The position numbers were made by a program, and so were the translations under genes. 64,000 nt of DNA, taken from assembly GCF_004135735.1 (NCBI RefSeq), contig NZ_CP012670.1, positions 806,001 through 870,000 of the forward strand, read 5' to 3'. This DNA is from Sorangium cellulosum. Its GTDB lineage: Bacteria; Myxococcota_A; Polyangia; Polyangiales; Polyangiaceae. The notes below the pieces were generated by a model. The model ran no database searches, was not told the DNA's origin, and worked only from the letters and a program-made list of their open reading frames with translations. Positions 34,173 to 42,944 of the stretch are shown one piece after another (position 1 is the first letter of the stretch; each line of letters starts with the position of its first letter).

Positions 34173-35981
34173 TCAGAGGAAGCGGGCGATGCGCGCCCGC
34201 ACGCGCGGCTCGCCCATCACCGCCATGACCTCGGTGAGATCGGGGCTGTTCCGCGTCCCGCAGACCGCCACCCGCAGCGCCATCGAGACGTCGCCGACAT
34301 GGCCCTTCCACGACCCCGGAGAGGCCTTGTACTGCTTCACCTCGCCGGCGTAGCCGGAGGCCACCGCGATCCCGCGGATCTTCTCGAACCAGGCCTCCTT
34401 CGCGTCGGCCGGGTCGTAGACGTCGAGCATCTGCCGGAGCAGCGACTTGCGCTCTCCCTCGGGGATGTTCTCGGGGAAATCGAGCGCCTCGACGCGGTCG
34501 TACAGCTCGTCGAAGAAGAAGAAGAGCTGGGTGCGCAGGTCCTGCCACGTGACGATGCGCTTGTTCGACTTCTTGCCGCCCCGCTCGATGCCGAGCGCGC
34601 GCTTCGTGTACTCCGGATCCCGCTCCATCAGCGCGGCGAGCTCCTTGTCGTACGCCCTCGCCCAGTCGAGGCCCTGGGCGTAGACGTCCTCGGCGCTCAT
34701 CCGGCTCACGACCGACTGGCTGACGCTCTTCAGCTTGACGAGGTCGCTCAGGGCGCCGCCGGGAGCGAGCTTGTTCAGCTTGAGGGGGAAGGCCGTGTAG
34801 GGCTTCTCGGGGTTCGCCTTGCGCCAGTCCTCGAACGCGGAGTTGGCGATGTTGAGCAGGTACTCGATCGTGGCCGCCTCCGGGACGCCGATCTCCCGGT
34901 AATACTCGATGTTCGCCTCGGGGTCCTTGCGCTTGCTGAGCTTGCGCCGCGCGTCCGAGACCCGGGTTTCGCCCGTCTCCGGATCGGCCTCCTCGACGCG
35001 ATCGAGCTTCTGGATGGGCGGGACGTGCGCGTACTCGACCGGCCTGAAGCCGAGCACGCGGAAGAGCTGCAGGTGGAGCGGCATCGACGAGATCCACTCG
35101 TCGCCGCGGATGACGTGGGTCGTCCGCATCAGGTGATCGTCGACGGCGTGGGCGAAGTGGTAGGTCGGGATGCCGTCGGACTTGAGGAGGATGGTGTCGA
35201 GGTCGTTGACGGGCATGGAGATGACGCCCTTCACGCCGTCCTTCCACTCGACCCGGCCGGAGACGTCGTCCGGGGCGCGCAGGCGGAGCACGAACGGGGT
35301 GCCGCTCGCGAGCGCCTCCTTCACCCGGGCGAGCGGCGCGTCGCGCCATCTCGCCCAGCGGCCGTGGTAGCCGGGCTTGACCGTGAGCGCCATCTGCTCC
35401 TGCCGGATGGCGTCGAGCTCCTCGACGGTGCAGAAGCAGGGGTACGCGAAGCCGCGGCGGAGGAGATCGATGGCGTAGTCGCGGTAGATCGCGACCCGCT
35501 CGGTCTGGACGTAGGGGCCGTAGCTGCCCTGCTGCACGAACGCGCCCCGCGGGGGCGCCCCGGGCGCGCCGTCCTCCTGCCCCGCCGGCGCGCGGAGCAC
35601 GCCCTCGTGGGGGGAGAGATCGAAGCGCGCGAGCGAGTCGACGATGGTGTCGAGCGCGCCGGGGATGGCGCGCTTCACGTCGGTGTCCTCGAGGCGGAGG
35701 TAGAAGACGCCCCCGCTCTGGACCGAGAGCCGCTTGTTGATGAGCGACACGAAGATGCCGCCGATGTGCATGAACCCGGTCGGGCTCGGCGCGTAGCGGG
35801 TGACCATCGCGCCCTTGGGCAGCCCGCGCCGGGGATAGCGCGCCTCGTACTCCTCCGGCCGCCGGGCCGACGCGGCGGCCTCGCCGAACAGGAGGCGCAC
35901 GAGCTCTTCGCGGTCCTCCCCGGGGCCCGGCTCGCGGACGGTGACGGGCAGCGTCGTGTCGTTCAAGGCCGGCTTGTCCAT
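34173..35981 (-). CDS. gltX: Glutamate--tRNA ligase
   Basis: Charges tRNA-Glu. The 602-residue protein is the long bacterial variant: about 45 residues precede the HIGH region ([16 protein letters not shown]), [14 protein letters not shown] follows, and the KMSKS loop is [17 protein letters not shown]. The C-terminal helical anticodon-binding part is present and ends [16 protein letters not shown] 35981 gives [12 protein letters not shown]; an in-frame ATG at 36041 would add 20 Pro/His-rich residues. Confidence 0.93.
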   Translation of the reverse strand: MDKPALNDTTLPVTVREPGPGEDREELVRLLFGEAAASARRPEEYEARYPRRGLPKGAMVTRYAPSPTGFMHIGGIFVSLINKRLSVQSGGVFYLRLEDTDVKRAIPGALDTIVDSLARFDLSPHEGVLRAPAGQEDGAPGAPPRGAFVQQGSYGPYVQTERVAIYRDYAIDLLRRGFAYPCFCTVEELDAIRQEQMALTVKPGYHGRWARWRDAPLARVKEALASGTPFVLRLRAPDDVSGRVEWKDGVKGVISMPVNDLDTILLKSDGIPTYHFAHAVDDHLMRTTHVIRGDEWISSMPLHLQLFRVLGFRPVEYAHVPPIQKLDRVEEADPETGETRVSDARRKLSKRKDPEANIEYYREIGVPEAATIEYLLNIANSAFEDWRKANPEKPYTAFPLKLNKLAPGGALSDLVKLKSVSQSVVSRMSAEDVYAQGLDWARAYDKELAALMERDPEYTKRALGIERGGKKSNKRIVTWQDLRTQLFFFFDELYDRVEALDFPENIPEGERKSLLRQMLDVYDPADAKEAWFEKIRGIAVASGYAGEVKQYKASPGSWKGHVGDVSMALRVAVCGTRNSPDLTEVMAVMGEPRVRARIARFL

Positions 35982-36629
35982 GAGGGCGTGTCGCTCCTGG
36001 TCTGTGACGTGGGGTGGGGCGGGGGGCGGCAGCCATTGCATGCCTGCTCGGGCTTGTCAATCGGCCGGCGGGGCGGCCCGCGGCGGCCCACCGGCGGGGA
36101 GGTCGCCGGGCCGCGGGCCGAGCGACGACCGCGTCCGCCCTGCGCGGGGCGCGGCAGCGCCGGGGGACATGCGAGGCGCAGCACCACCCGAGCGCGGTGG
36201 CCGCCGTGGGACCTGCGGGCGCTTTCTCAGCGGCGCGATCGCGAGCCGGCCCGAGGGGCCGCGCGACGCCGCGGCGCCGTCATGTCGTGGACGAGTCAGG
36301 ATGAGTCCATGGTCCTTGCCTGGATGGCGAGGCCGCGCCCGCCGTGGGAGTCATGAGATGAGCTTTTCTTCAACAAGAGATCGCCGGACTCGTTTGCCTG
36401 GAGCCGGCCGCGCTCTCCCGTCGCGAGCGGCACGCAACGGCGCCTCGATGCGCTCGGGGATCATGGCGCGCACCGCGCCGCCCTGTATCGACATGTCCGG
36501 AAATCGCGGGATAACGTAATCGATCCGACTCGATCGTTCGGGCGCCGACGTCGAGATGTGGCGCTCGTTTAGGACGGCATTCGATCGATCGCGATCGCTC
36601 CTTGGACCGCTCTCTCGAGAGCAGATAGA
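35982..36629. other. Intergenic region between gltX and a lipoprotein gene
   Basis: About 650 bp without a convincing gene on either strand. GC falls from 36350 on. Near 36530-36610 there are several CGATCG-type short palindromes; promoters for the lipoprotein gene are probably here, but none is clear. Confidence 0.5.
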
Positions 36630-37421
36630 ATGCTGTCGATGGACACGCCCGGTCGGACGCTTCTCGTCCCCACGCTCGCTCTCGCCCTCATCGCCTGCGC
36701 CAATGGCACCAACGATTTGATGCCCGGTTACGAGGAGCAAGCGGGCGGAGGCGGCGGCGGGGTGGGCGGCGAGGAGACCGGAAACGGAAGCGGTGGAGAT
36801 GCCGGCGGGGCGGAACGGCCTGCGAGCGGGGCGGACCGGCCGGCGAGCTCGAGCATGAGCTCCGCTGGAACCGGCAGCATCGCGGGCGAAGCCGGCAATG
36901 CTGGAACGGAAGGTGAGGGGGGCGACGGTGGAGAGGGCGCCGGGGGCGAGGACGGCGCAGGAGAGGGCGGCGAGGAGGGTGGGGGAGAGGAACCCGCCTG
37001 CGATTACGGCGCACCGGCGATGTGTTCGGGGGCCGAGGCGCTCAGGGAGATCGCGGGCGACGTCGGGTCCGACTCCGTGGTGACGAGGGGGAGCACGTCC
37101 AGGTGGTTCAAGATCAATATCGCGGATGATTCGGGCTCGACAGACCGGATAAGCTTCACCGCCCGCCTCACTTCCCCGCCCGGGATGAACTTCGATCTGT
37201 TCGTCTATCAGGGGGACAGCGATGCGCCGGACTGTTACGCATCCGGCACCAAGGGGACCGGCTCGCCCGACGAGGTGGTGGCGGCCGGGTGGAATGACGT
37301 CCCCATCTTCGAGACCAATCGCTGGCTCAGCATCGAGGTCCGTTACGTATCGGGCACCGCGTGCGGGAGCGAAGCCACCTGGACACTGACGGTCCAGGGC
37401 AACACGGAGTCGGGCTCCTGA
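36630..37421 (+). CDS. Gly-rich lipoprotein with a C-terminal beta domain
   Basis: The 263-residue protein has the signal LLVPTLALALIAC, lipidated at Cys, and then about 100 residues rich in Gly and Glu (GGEDGAGEGGEEGGGEE type). From about residue 125 a globular domain follows with CDYGAPAMC, SRWFKINIADDSGSTDRISF, NFDLFVYQGD and WTLTVQ. This part resembles bacterial pre-peptidase C-terminal (PPC)-like beta sandwiches. Surface-exposed function unknown. ATG 36639 is an alternative start. Confidence 0.75.
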   Translation: MLSMDTPGRTLLVPTLALALIACANGTNDLMPGYEEQAGGGGGGVGGEETGNGSGGDAGGAERPASGADRPASSSMSSAGTGSIAGEAGNAGTEGEGGDGGEGAGGEDGAGEGGEEGGGEEPACDYGAPAMCSGAEALREIAGDVGSDSVVTRGSTSRWFKINIADDSGSTDRISFTARLTSPPGMNFDLFVYQGDSDAPDCYASGTKGTGSPDEVVAAGWNDVPIFETNRWLSIEVRYVSGTACGSEATWTLTVQGNTESGS

Positions 37422-37461
37422 GCCCGCGCGCGACGCGACGCGGCGGGAGAGGCACACCCCC

Positions 37462-37842
37462 TCAGCTCGCGGTGATCGGGATCTGACGGGGCTTGAGCGA
37501 AGCGCTCTTCGGGAGGTGGATCCGGAGGACGCCGGCCTGGAGCTCCGCGGAGATCTTGTCCGCGTCGATGCCCTGCGGGACCACGAAGCTGCGGCGGTAG
37601 TCCGGCAAGTTGTCCGCGCCCTGCTCGCGTTCGGCCGCTTCGGTGCGCCGGCCCTCGAACGTGAGCTCTCCCTTCTCCAGGCGAACCGCCAGGTGCTCCT
37701 GCGCCACGCCCGGGAGATCCGCCACGACCAGGAGCTCCTCGGCGTTCTCGTAGATGTCGACCGCCGGAGGCACAGCGGGGCGCTGCTGGATCTTCTCGGG
37801 GGCGCTCTCAGGACGATGGGTCAGGCTGCGATCGGTGCTCAT
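37462..37842 (-). CDS. Small heat-shock protein, Hsp20/alpha-crystallin family
   Basis: The 126-residue ATP-independent holdase has the alpha-crystallin domain with VDIYENAEELLVVADLPGV, GELTFEGRR, RSFVVPQGIDADKI and the conserved AxLxxGVLxIxLPK motif (AELQAGVLRIHLPK). The C-terminal I-x-I anchor is IPITAS. It lies 77 bp downstream of a second Hsp20 gene on the same strand, so they likely share a transcript. Confidence 0.92.
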   Translation of the reverse strand: MSTDRSLTHRPESAPEKIQQRPAVPPAVDIYENAEELLVVADLPGVAQEHLAVRLEKGELTFEGRRTEAAEREQGADNLPDYRRSFVVPQGIDADKISAELQAGVLRIHLPKSASLKPRQIPITAS

Positions 37843-37919
37843 AGGCGTTGCTCCTTCCTCCGTTGCTCGTTCCTCGGTTCATGTCTGGTCCGCGGTTCGC
37901 GGGGACGCTCCTCTCGCGC

Positions 37920-38384
37920 TCAGCGCGCGATCACCGCGATCTGCCTCGGCTGGGCCTCGGCGGCCTTGTTCAGGGTGAGCGTCAGGACACCGTTCTTCAG
38001 GACCGCGGAGGTCTTCTCCGGATCGACCTTGCTCGGCAGCGTGAAGCTCCGGCTGAAGCGCACAGCGCCACGCTCCTTGCGGTGCACGAGGTAACCCTCC
38101 GGGGTCTCCGACTTGCGCTCGCCGCTCAGGGTGAGGACGTCCTGATTGAGCGAGATGTGCACATCCTTCTCCGTCAGGCCGGGCAGATCGGCCTTGACCA
38201 CGAGCGCCTTGCCCGTGTCGAACAGATGGATGCGCGGGCCAGGCGCGACGCGCGGCGCCTGATCGAACTCTCCACGGAGCGACGAGCGGGGCGCCTCGTA
38301 CTCCTCGAACACCCGGTCCATGCGCCGGCGAAGCTCATCCATCATGGCGAACGTGCGATCGAAATCCGTGAAACGGTTCAGCAT
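37920..38384 (-). CDS. Small heat-shock protein, Hsp20/alpha-crystallin family
   Basis: The 154-residue holdase has an N-terminal arm (MLNRFTDFDRTFAMMDELRR). The alpha-crystallin domain contains IHLFDTGKALVVKADLPG, VLTLSGERK, RSFTLPSKVDPEKTSA and VLKNGVLTLTLNKA. It ends RQIAVIAR. A GGAGGAG Shine-Dalgarno supports ATG 38384. It is the first gene of a two-Hsp20 operon. Confidence 0.92.
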   Translation of the reverse strand: MLNRFTDFDRTFAMMDELRRRMDRVFEEYEAPRSSLRGEFDQAPRVAPGPRIHLFDTGKALVVKADLPGLTEKDVHISLNQDVLTLSGERKSETPEGYLVHRKERGAVRFSRSFTLPSKVDPEKTSAVLKNGVLTLTLNKAAEAQPRQIAVIAR

Positions 38385-38518
38385 GGCGACTCCTCCTCCG
38401 GACCCCGCGCGCGGCGCGCGCCCGGGCGTCGCCCGCGGCGCCGTCACCTTGCTCGCGACGGCCGGTTTTTCGTAGCGTTACGGGACCTTGGCTCCGAGAG
38501 CCGGTCTCTTCGCACCGC

Positions 38519-38547
38519 CAATCTTCGCACGGCACCCGGGGTGTCAA
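38519..38547 (-). promoter_or_regulatory. Possible promoter of the Hsp20 pair
   Basis: On the minus strand TTGACA (38547-38542) is followed after 17 bp by AGATTG (38524-38519). The same -35/-10 form with 17-bp spacing occurs before the tRNA gene. No CIRCE-type repeat is seen. Confidence 0.35.
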
Positions 38548-38743
38548 GAGCCGGGCCAGCCCAGCCGCCCCCCCTCCGGAGGAGAGCCCCCGGAATCGGG
38601 GGATGGTTGCGTCCGGGGCGCCGGTGGCCGGGCTTGCCAGCAGCCAGGATTGCCGGTAACCGGGTTGGCCCGGCAGCCGGGGGGGCCGCACGAGCATCGG
38701 ATTGAACAGCCCTGGGATGGGCAACTGGAAACTGATACAAACC
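38548..38743. other. Gap upstream of the YtfJ-like gene
   Basis: Together with 38385-38547 this forms a 359-bp gene-free stretch, rich in CCGG-type short repeats (GGTGGCCGGGC, GGTAACCGGG, GGCAGCCGGG). Nothing else is recognisable. Confidence 0.45.
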
Positions 38744-39316
38744 ATGAACATGCTGAACTGCCCGCCCGCCTCCCGCCGCTCGTGGCCCGCCCGCCTCCTC
38801 TCCGTCGCCGCGCTCTCCGTGGCGCTCCTCTCGGGCGCCGCGCTCGCGCTGCCGTCCGAGGGCGACCGGGCGCCGAACGCGCGCGTCGAGGACGCCGACG
38901 GGCGCGTGCTCCAGATGAAGGCGCTCCGCGGCAAGCCGATCCTCATCGTTTACGAGGACAAGGACTCGGCGACCCAGAACCAGGCGTTCAAGGACGCGCT
39001 CGCCAAGCTCGCGAAGGGCGATCGCTACCGGCGCACCATCGCGCTCGCGGCCATCGCCGACGTGAGCTCCTACGACTTCTGGCCGGTGAAGGGGTTCGTG
39101 AAGGACGCCATCCGCGAGGAGTCGCGCAAGGTCGGCGCGACCATCTACTGCGACTGGGACGGCTCCTTCCGCGCGGCCTACCGGCTCCGCCGCGGCATCA
39201 GCAACATCATCCTCGTCGGCAAGAACGGCCAGGTGCTCTTCGCGGCCGAGGGCGCGCTCAAGCCCGAGGCGCAGCGCAAGGTCATCGGCCTGCTCCGCAA
39301 AGAGGTGGAGGGGTGA
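38744..39316 (+). CDS. Thioredoxin-fold (YtfJ-like) exported protein
   Basis: The 190-residue protein has a signal peptide (LLSVAALSVALLSGAALA) and then GDRAPNARVEDADGRVLQMK, the entry of AhpC/TSA-like or YtfJ folds. GKPILIVYEDKDSATQNQAF, WPVKGFVKDAIREES, IYCDWDGSF and the end SNIILVGKNGQVLFAAEG fit YtfJ-type periplasmic thioredoxin-like proteins. No CXXC is present, so redox activity is doubtful. ATG 38744 is the start closest to the signal peptide. Confidence 0.65.
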   Translation: MNMLNCPPASRRSWPARLLSVAALSVALLSGAALALPSEGDRAPNARVEDADGRVLQMKALRGKPILIVYEDKDSATQNQAFKDALAKLAKGDRYRRTIALAAIADVSSYDFWPVKGFVKDAIREESRKVGATIYCDWDGSFRAAYRLRRGISNIILVGKNGQVLFAAEGALKPEAQRKVIGLLRKEVEG

Positions 39317-39344
39317 GCTCGCCCGGCCGGCGCGCGGGCGCGGC

Positions 39345-40259
39345 TCAGCCCGCGTCCTTGCGGCGCCGGCGCGCGTGCAGCGCGGACTCGACCTGCGCGC
39401 GGGCCGCCGTGATCTCGGTCGACGCCACGAGGCCCCCGCGCGCCTCGAGGAACGGCCGGAGCGCCTCCGCGCCCGCGCCGCCCACGATCCACACCGCGTC
39501 ACGGCAGGCGTCCGCGTAGGCGTCGACGAGCTCGCGCGCGCGCGGCGGGGGCGGCGGCACGGTGACCGTCAGGCCGACGACGTCCGGCGCGAGCGCCTCG
39601 ACCGCGCGCGCGATCGCGGCCGGCGGGGTCCTCGGGCCGAGCACGATCGACCGGAAACCCCACGAGCAGAAGCGCAGGCCGACGCCGAACAGCCCGAGCA
39701 CGTGGTCCTCCTCCGCGAAGGCCGCGAGCAGGGCCCGCCGCCCCCCCTCGCCCGGCTGCGCGAGGCGCAGGAAGTGCAGCAGCGTGGCGCCGAGGACCTG
39801 CGAGGCGAGGTGCTCCTGCGCGACCGTGATCTTGCCCTCGTGCCAGAGATCGCCGACGCGCTCGAGCGCCGGGCCGAGCGCGCGCTCGAAGATCGTCACC
39901 GCGGGGCCGAGCGAGAGCGCCCGGTTGACCTCCGCCTCGAGGCCGTCGGGATCGAAGCGCAGCACCGCGCCCACGATGCGCTCGCTCGCCTCCGCGAACG
40001 CGTCGCCGCCGCCCGCGGGCGCCGGCGCGTGAGCCGCCGCCGTCTCGAGCACCATGCGCGCCGCCTCGGCGGCCGCCACGCCGCCGTTCACGTAGTCGCG
40101 CATCTTCTTGATGACCGCGACGTCGTCCTCGCTGTAGAGGCGATACGCCGACGCCGTGCGCGCGGGGGACGGCACACCGTATCGACGCTCCCACGCGCGC
40201 AACGTCGCCGACGAGACGCCACACATCTGGGAGACGGCATGAATTCGGTAGCGGCTCAC
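39345..40259 (-). CDS. carH: CarH/LitR-type cobalamin-dependent light-sensing MerR repressor
   Basis: The 304-residue protein has an N-terminal MerR helix-turn-helix (MCGVSSATLRAWERRYGVPS, then ASAYRLYSEDDV). A B12-binding module of helical and Rossmann parts follows. The helical part keeps W-x9-EH (Trp139, Glu149, His150 in LWHEGKITVAQEH), the motif that caps adenosylcobalamin in CarH photoreceptors. His186 in EDHVLG fits the lower axial ligand (E/D-x-H-x-x-G). In the family the dark tetramer binds operators at crt promoters, and light breaks it. It is divergent from crtI with 149 bp between starts. GTG 40259 is chosen with an AGGTGG Shine-Dalgarno; the longer frame has a non-conserved Arg-rich leader. 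Confidence 0.88.
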   Translation of the reverse strand: MSRYRIHAVSQMCGVSSATLRAWERRYGVPSPARTASAYRLYSEDDVAVIKKMRDYVNGGVAAAEAARMVLETAAAHAPAPAGGGDAFAEASERIVGAVLRFDPDGLEAEVNRALSLGPAVTIFERALGPALERVGDLWHEGKITVAQEHLASQVLGATLLHFLRLAQPGEGGRRALLAAFAEEDHVLGLFGVGLRFCSWGFRSIVLGPRTPPAAIARAVEALAPDVVGLTVTVPPPPPRARELVDAYADACRDAVWIVGGAGAEALRPFLEARGGLVASTEITAARAQVESALHARRRRKDAG

Positions 40260-40368
40260 GTGGACCACCTGGAGGGGCGCCCGCCGGGCGGCCGCCGGCC
40301 CGCGTCGTTCGATGCGCCGAACCGACGGGCAGCGAGGCGCAGCCAGGCCTGCGGGTGACGTGGTTTTC

Positions 40369-40401
40369 GCCTTTGTCAAAGGCTGGGACAAACATTATAC
40401 T
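40369..40401 (+). promoter_or_regulatory. Promoter of the crtIB-cyclase operon with a palindrome over the -35 box
   Basis: TTGTCA (40373-40378), 17 bp, then TATACT (40396-40401): both boxes match sigma-70 consensus at five of six positions. The -35 lies inside the perfect palindrome GCCTTTGTCAAAGGC (40369-40383), with TTTGTC and GACAAA also forming a wider inverted repeat. This is a fitting site for the adjacent CarH-like repressor. The expected transcription start falls on or next to the crtI ATG (40409). Confidence 0.65.
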
Positions 40402-40408
40402 TCGCGCC

Positions 40409-42007
40409 ATGCAGAATACCAGCGCCTCCTCGGCGCAAGGGGAAGGGCGGCCCGGCGCGAGGCCGGAGGACGCGGCAGAGGCCGCCCCCGGGCGAGGGCC
40501 CCGCGCGGCGGGCGCGCGGCGGGGCAGGCCGCGCGCGGTCGTGATCGGCAGCGGCTTCGGGGGCCTCGCGGCGGCCGTGCGGCTCGGGGTGCGCGGCTAC
40601 GAGGTCACGGTGGTCGAGAAGCTCGACGCGCCGGGCGGGCGCGCGTACGTGCACCGCCAGGACGGCTTCACCTTCGACGCGGGGCCGACCGTCATCACCG
40701 CCCCGTTCCTCCTCGAGGAGCTCTGGCAGCTCTCTGGCCGGCGCATGGCCGACGACATCGACCTCAGGCCGGTGACGCCGTTCTACCGGATCCGCTTCCA
40801 CGACGGCGCGACGTTCGACTACACGGGCGACGCCGCCGCGATGCGCGCCGAGGTCGCGCGGCTGTCGCCCGGCGACGTCGAGGGCTACGAGCGCTTCGTC
40901 CGGAAGAGCGAGGCGATCTTCCGCGTCGGGTTCGAGGAGCTCGCGCACGTGCCGTTCGGGTCGTGGATCGACATGGCGCGCATCGTGCCGGACATGGTGC
41001 GGCTCGAGAGCTACCGCACGGTGTACGGGCTCGTGGCGAGGCACGTGAAGGACGACCGCCTGCGCCAGGTGCTGAGCTTCCACCCGCTGCTCGTGGGCGG
41101 GAACCCGTTCTCGACCACGTCGATCTACAGCCTCATCGCGTTCCTGGAGCGCAACTGGGGCGTGCACTTTCCGATGGGCGGCACGGGCGCGCTGGTGAAG
41201 GGGCTCGTGTCGCTCGTCGAGGGGCTCGGCGGCGCGGTCCGGTGCGGCGCCGAGGTGCGGCGCGTCGCGGTGGAGCGCGGCCGCGCCCGGGGCGTCGAGC
41301 TCGCGTCGGGCGAGCGGATCGAGGCCGACGTCGTCGTCTCGAACGCCGACTCGGCGTGGACCTACCGGCACCTCGTGCCGCCCGAGGCGCGGCGGCGCTG
41401 GACCGACCGGCGCATCGAGCGGCAGCGCTACTCGATGAGCCTCTTCGTGTGGTACTTCGGCGTGCGCCGGCGGTACCCGGACGTCGCGCACCACACGATC
41501 CTCCTCGGCCCGCGGTACAAGGCGCTGCTCGACGACATCTTCCAGAGGCACGTGCTCGCCGACGACTTCAGCCTCTACCTGCACCGGCCGACGGCCACGG
41601 ACCCGGCGCTCGCGCCGCCCGGCTGCGACGCGTTCTACGTGCTGTCGCCGGTGCCGAACCTGCAGAGCGGCACGGACTGGCCGGCGACCCAGGAGCGCTA
41701 CCGGCGCGCGATCTCGGCGCTGCTCGAGGCGACGCTCCTGCCCGGGCTCGAGGGCGCGCTCGCGACCTCCCGGCTGCTCACGCCGCAGGACTTCCAGGAC
41801 CGGCTGCTGTCGTTCCGGGGGGCGGCGTTCGGCCCGGAGCCGGTGCTCACGCAGAGCGCCTTCTTCCGGCCGCACAACGCGAGCGAGGACGTCGAGCACC
41901 TCTACCTCGTGGGGGCGGGGACGCACCCGGGCGCCGGGCTGCCCGGGGTGCTGTCGTCGGCGCGCGTGCTGGACAGGGTGGTCCCCGATGCCTCGGCGTT
42001 CCGCTGA
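40409..42007 (+). CDS. crtI: Phytoene desaturase CrtI
   Basis: FAD enzyme that desaturates phytoene towards lycopene at the membrane. The 532-residue product has a 40-residue Ala/Gly/Arg-rich N-terminal extension, then VVIGSGFGGLAAAVRLGVRG, the CrtI-typical GRAYVHRQDGFTFDAGPTVI, HFPMGGTGALVKGLVSL and the C-terminal LYLVGAGTHPGAGLPGVLSS. ATG 40409 lies 7 bp after the -10 box, suggesting a leaderless mRNA. It overlaps crtB by 20 bp. It is the first gene of a light-regulated operon. Confidence 0.93.
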   Translation: MQNTSASSAQGEGRPGARPEDAAEAAPGRGPRAAGARRGRPRAVVIGSGFGGLAAAVRLGVRGYEVTVVEKLDAPGGRAYVHRQDGFTFDAGPTVITAPFLLEELWQLSGRRMADDIDLRPVTPFYRIRFHDGATFDYTGDAAAMRAEVARLSPGDVEGYERFVRKSEAIFRVGFEELAHVPFGSWIDMARIVPDMVRLESYRTVYGLVARHVKDDRLRQVLSFHPLLVGGNPFSTTSIYSLIAFLERNWGVHFPMGGTGALVKGLVSLVEGLGGAVRCGAEVRRVAVERGRARGVELASGERIEADVVVSNADSAWTYRHLVPPEARRRWTDRRIERQRYSMSLFVWYFGVRRRYPDVAHHTILLGPRYKALLDDIFQRHVLADDFSLYLHRPTATDPALAPPGCDAFYVLSPVPNLQSGTDWPATQERYRRAISALLEATLLPGLEGALATSRLLTPQDFQDRLLSFRGAAFGPEPVLTQSAFFRPHNASEDVEHLYLVGAGTHPGAGLPGVLSSARVLDRVVPDASAFR

Positions 42008-42944
42008 CACCCAGGCGGCGGACGCCGCCGCCTGCAGGGCGCTGCTGCGCCAGGGGTCGAAGAGCTTCGCCGCGGCGGCGCTCCTGCTCCCGTCGCGGGT
42101 GAGGGAGCCGGCGGCGGCGTTCTACGCGTTCTGCCGGGTCGCCGACGACGCGGTCGACGAGCTCGGGGACCACGCCCCGCCGTCCGCCGCCGCCGCGGCG
42201 GTCGCGGGCCTCAGGGAGCGGCTCGCGCGCGCCTGCGCGGGCACGCCGGACGACAGCCCCGTGGACCGGGCGCTCGCCCGCGTCGTCGCCGAGCACGCGC
42301 TCCCGCGCGCGTTCCTCGAGGCGCTGCTCGACGGGTTCGCGTGGGACGCGGAGGGGCGGCGCTACGAGACGCTCTCGGAGCTGAACGCCTACGCGGCGCG
42401 CGTTGCGGGCACGGTGGGGGCGACGATGTCGGCGCTCATGGGCGCGCGCGGGCCGGACGCGCTCGCGCGGGCGTGCGATCTCGGCGTGGCCATGCAGCTC
42501 ACCAACATCGCGCGCGACGTCGGAGAGGACGCCCGGCGCGGGCGCATCTACCTGCCGCTCGCGTGGATGCGGGAGGCCGGGATCGAGCCGGACGCCTGGC
42601 TCGCGCGGCCCGCGTTCGACGCGCGGCTCGGGCGGATCGTGGCGCGGCTGCTCGCCGAGGCGGAGGCGCTCTACCGCCGCGCGGACGCCGGCATCCCGAT
42701 GCTGCCGCGCGACTGCCGCGCCGCGATCCACGCGGCGCGGCTCATCTACGCCGACATCGGCCGCGCCGTCGCGCGCCGCGGCTTCGACTCGGTGTCGGGG
42801 CGCGCCGTGGTGTCGCCGGGGCGCAAGCTGTGGCTCGTCCTCAGGGCGCTGCTCCGCGCGTCCGCCGCGCCCGCGGACGACCGCGAGCGCGGCGCCGCGC
42901 CGCCGCTCGACGAGACCCGCTTCCTGGTGGAGGCGGCGCGATGA
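41988..42944 (+). CDS. crtB: Phytoene synthase CrtB
   Basis: Joins two GGPP molecules to phytoene. The 318-residue protein has both Asp-rich Mg-binding motifs (RVADDAVDE and NIARDVGEDARRGRIYLP), preceded by GSKSFAAAALLLPSRVREP, the usual substrate-pocket opening. It overlaps crtI by 20 bp and the cyclase by 4 bp (ATGA), so all three are coupled. Confidence 0.94.
   Translation: MPRRSADTQAADAAACRALLRQGSKSFAAAALLLPSRVREPAAAFYAFCRVADDAVDELGDHAPPSAAAAAVAGLRERLARACAGTPDDSPVDRALARVVAEHALPRAFLEALLDGFAWDAEGRRYETLSELNAYAARVAGTVGATMSALMGARGPDALARACDLGVAMQLTNIARDVGEDARRGRIYLPLAWMREAGIEPDAWLARPAFDARLGRIVARLLAEAEALYRRADAGIPMLPRDCRAAIHAARLIYADIGRAVARRGFDSVSGRAVVSPGRKLWLVLRALLRASAAPADDRERGAAPPLDETRFLVEAAR

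Noticed and set aside
36351..37457. Open frame antisense to the Gly-rich lipoprotein
   Set aside because: It has a Pro/Arg-rich shadow composition with no motif; the sense strand has a lipobox and a beta domain.
40376..42010. Open frame antisense to crtI
   Set aside because: A shadow of high-GC third positions; crtI motifs are complete on the other strand.
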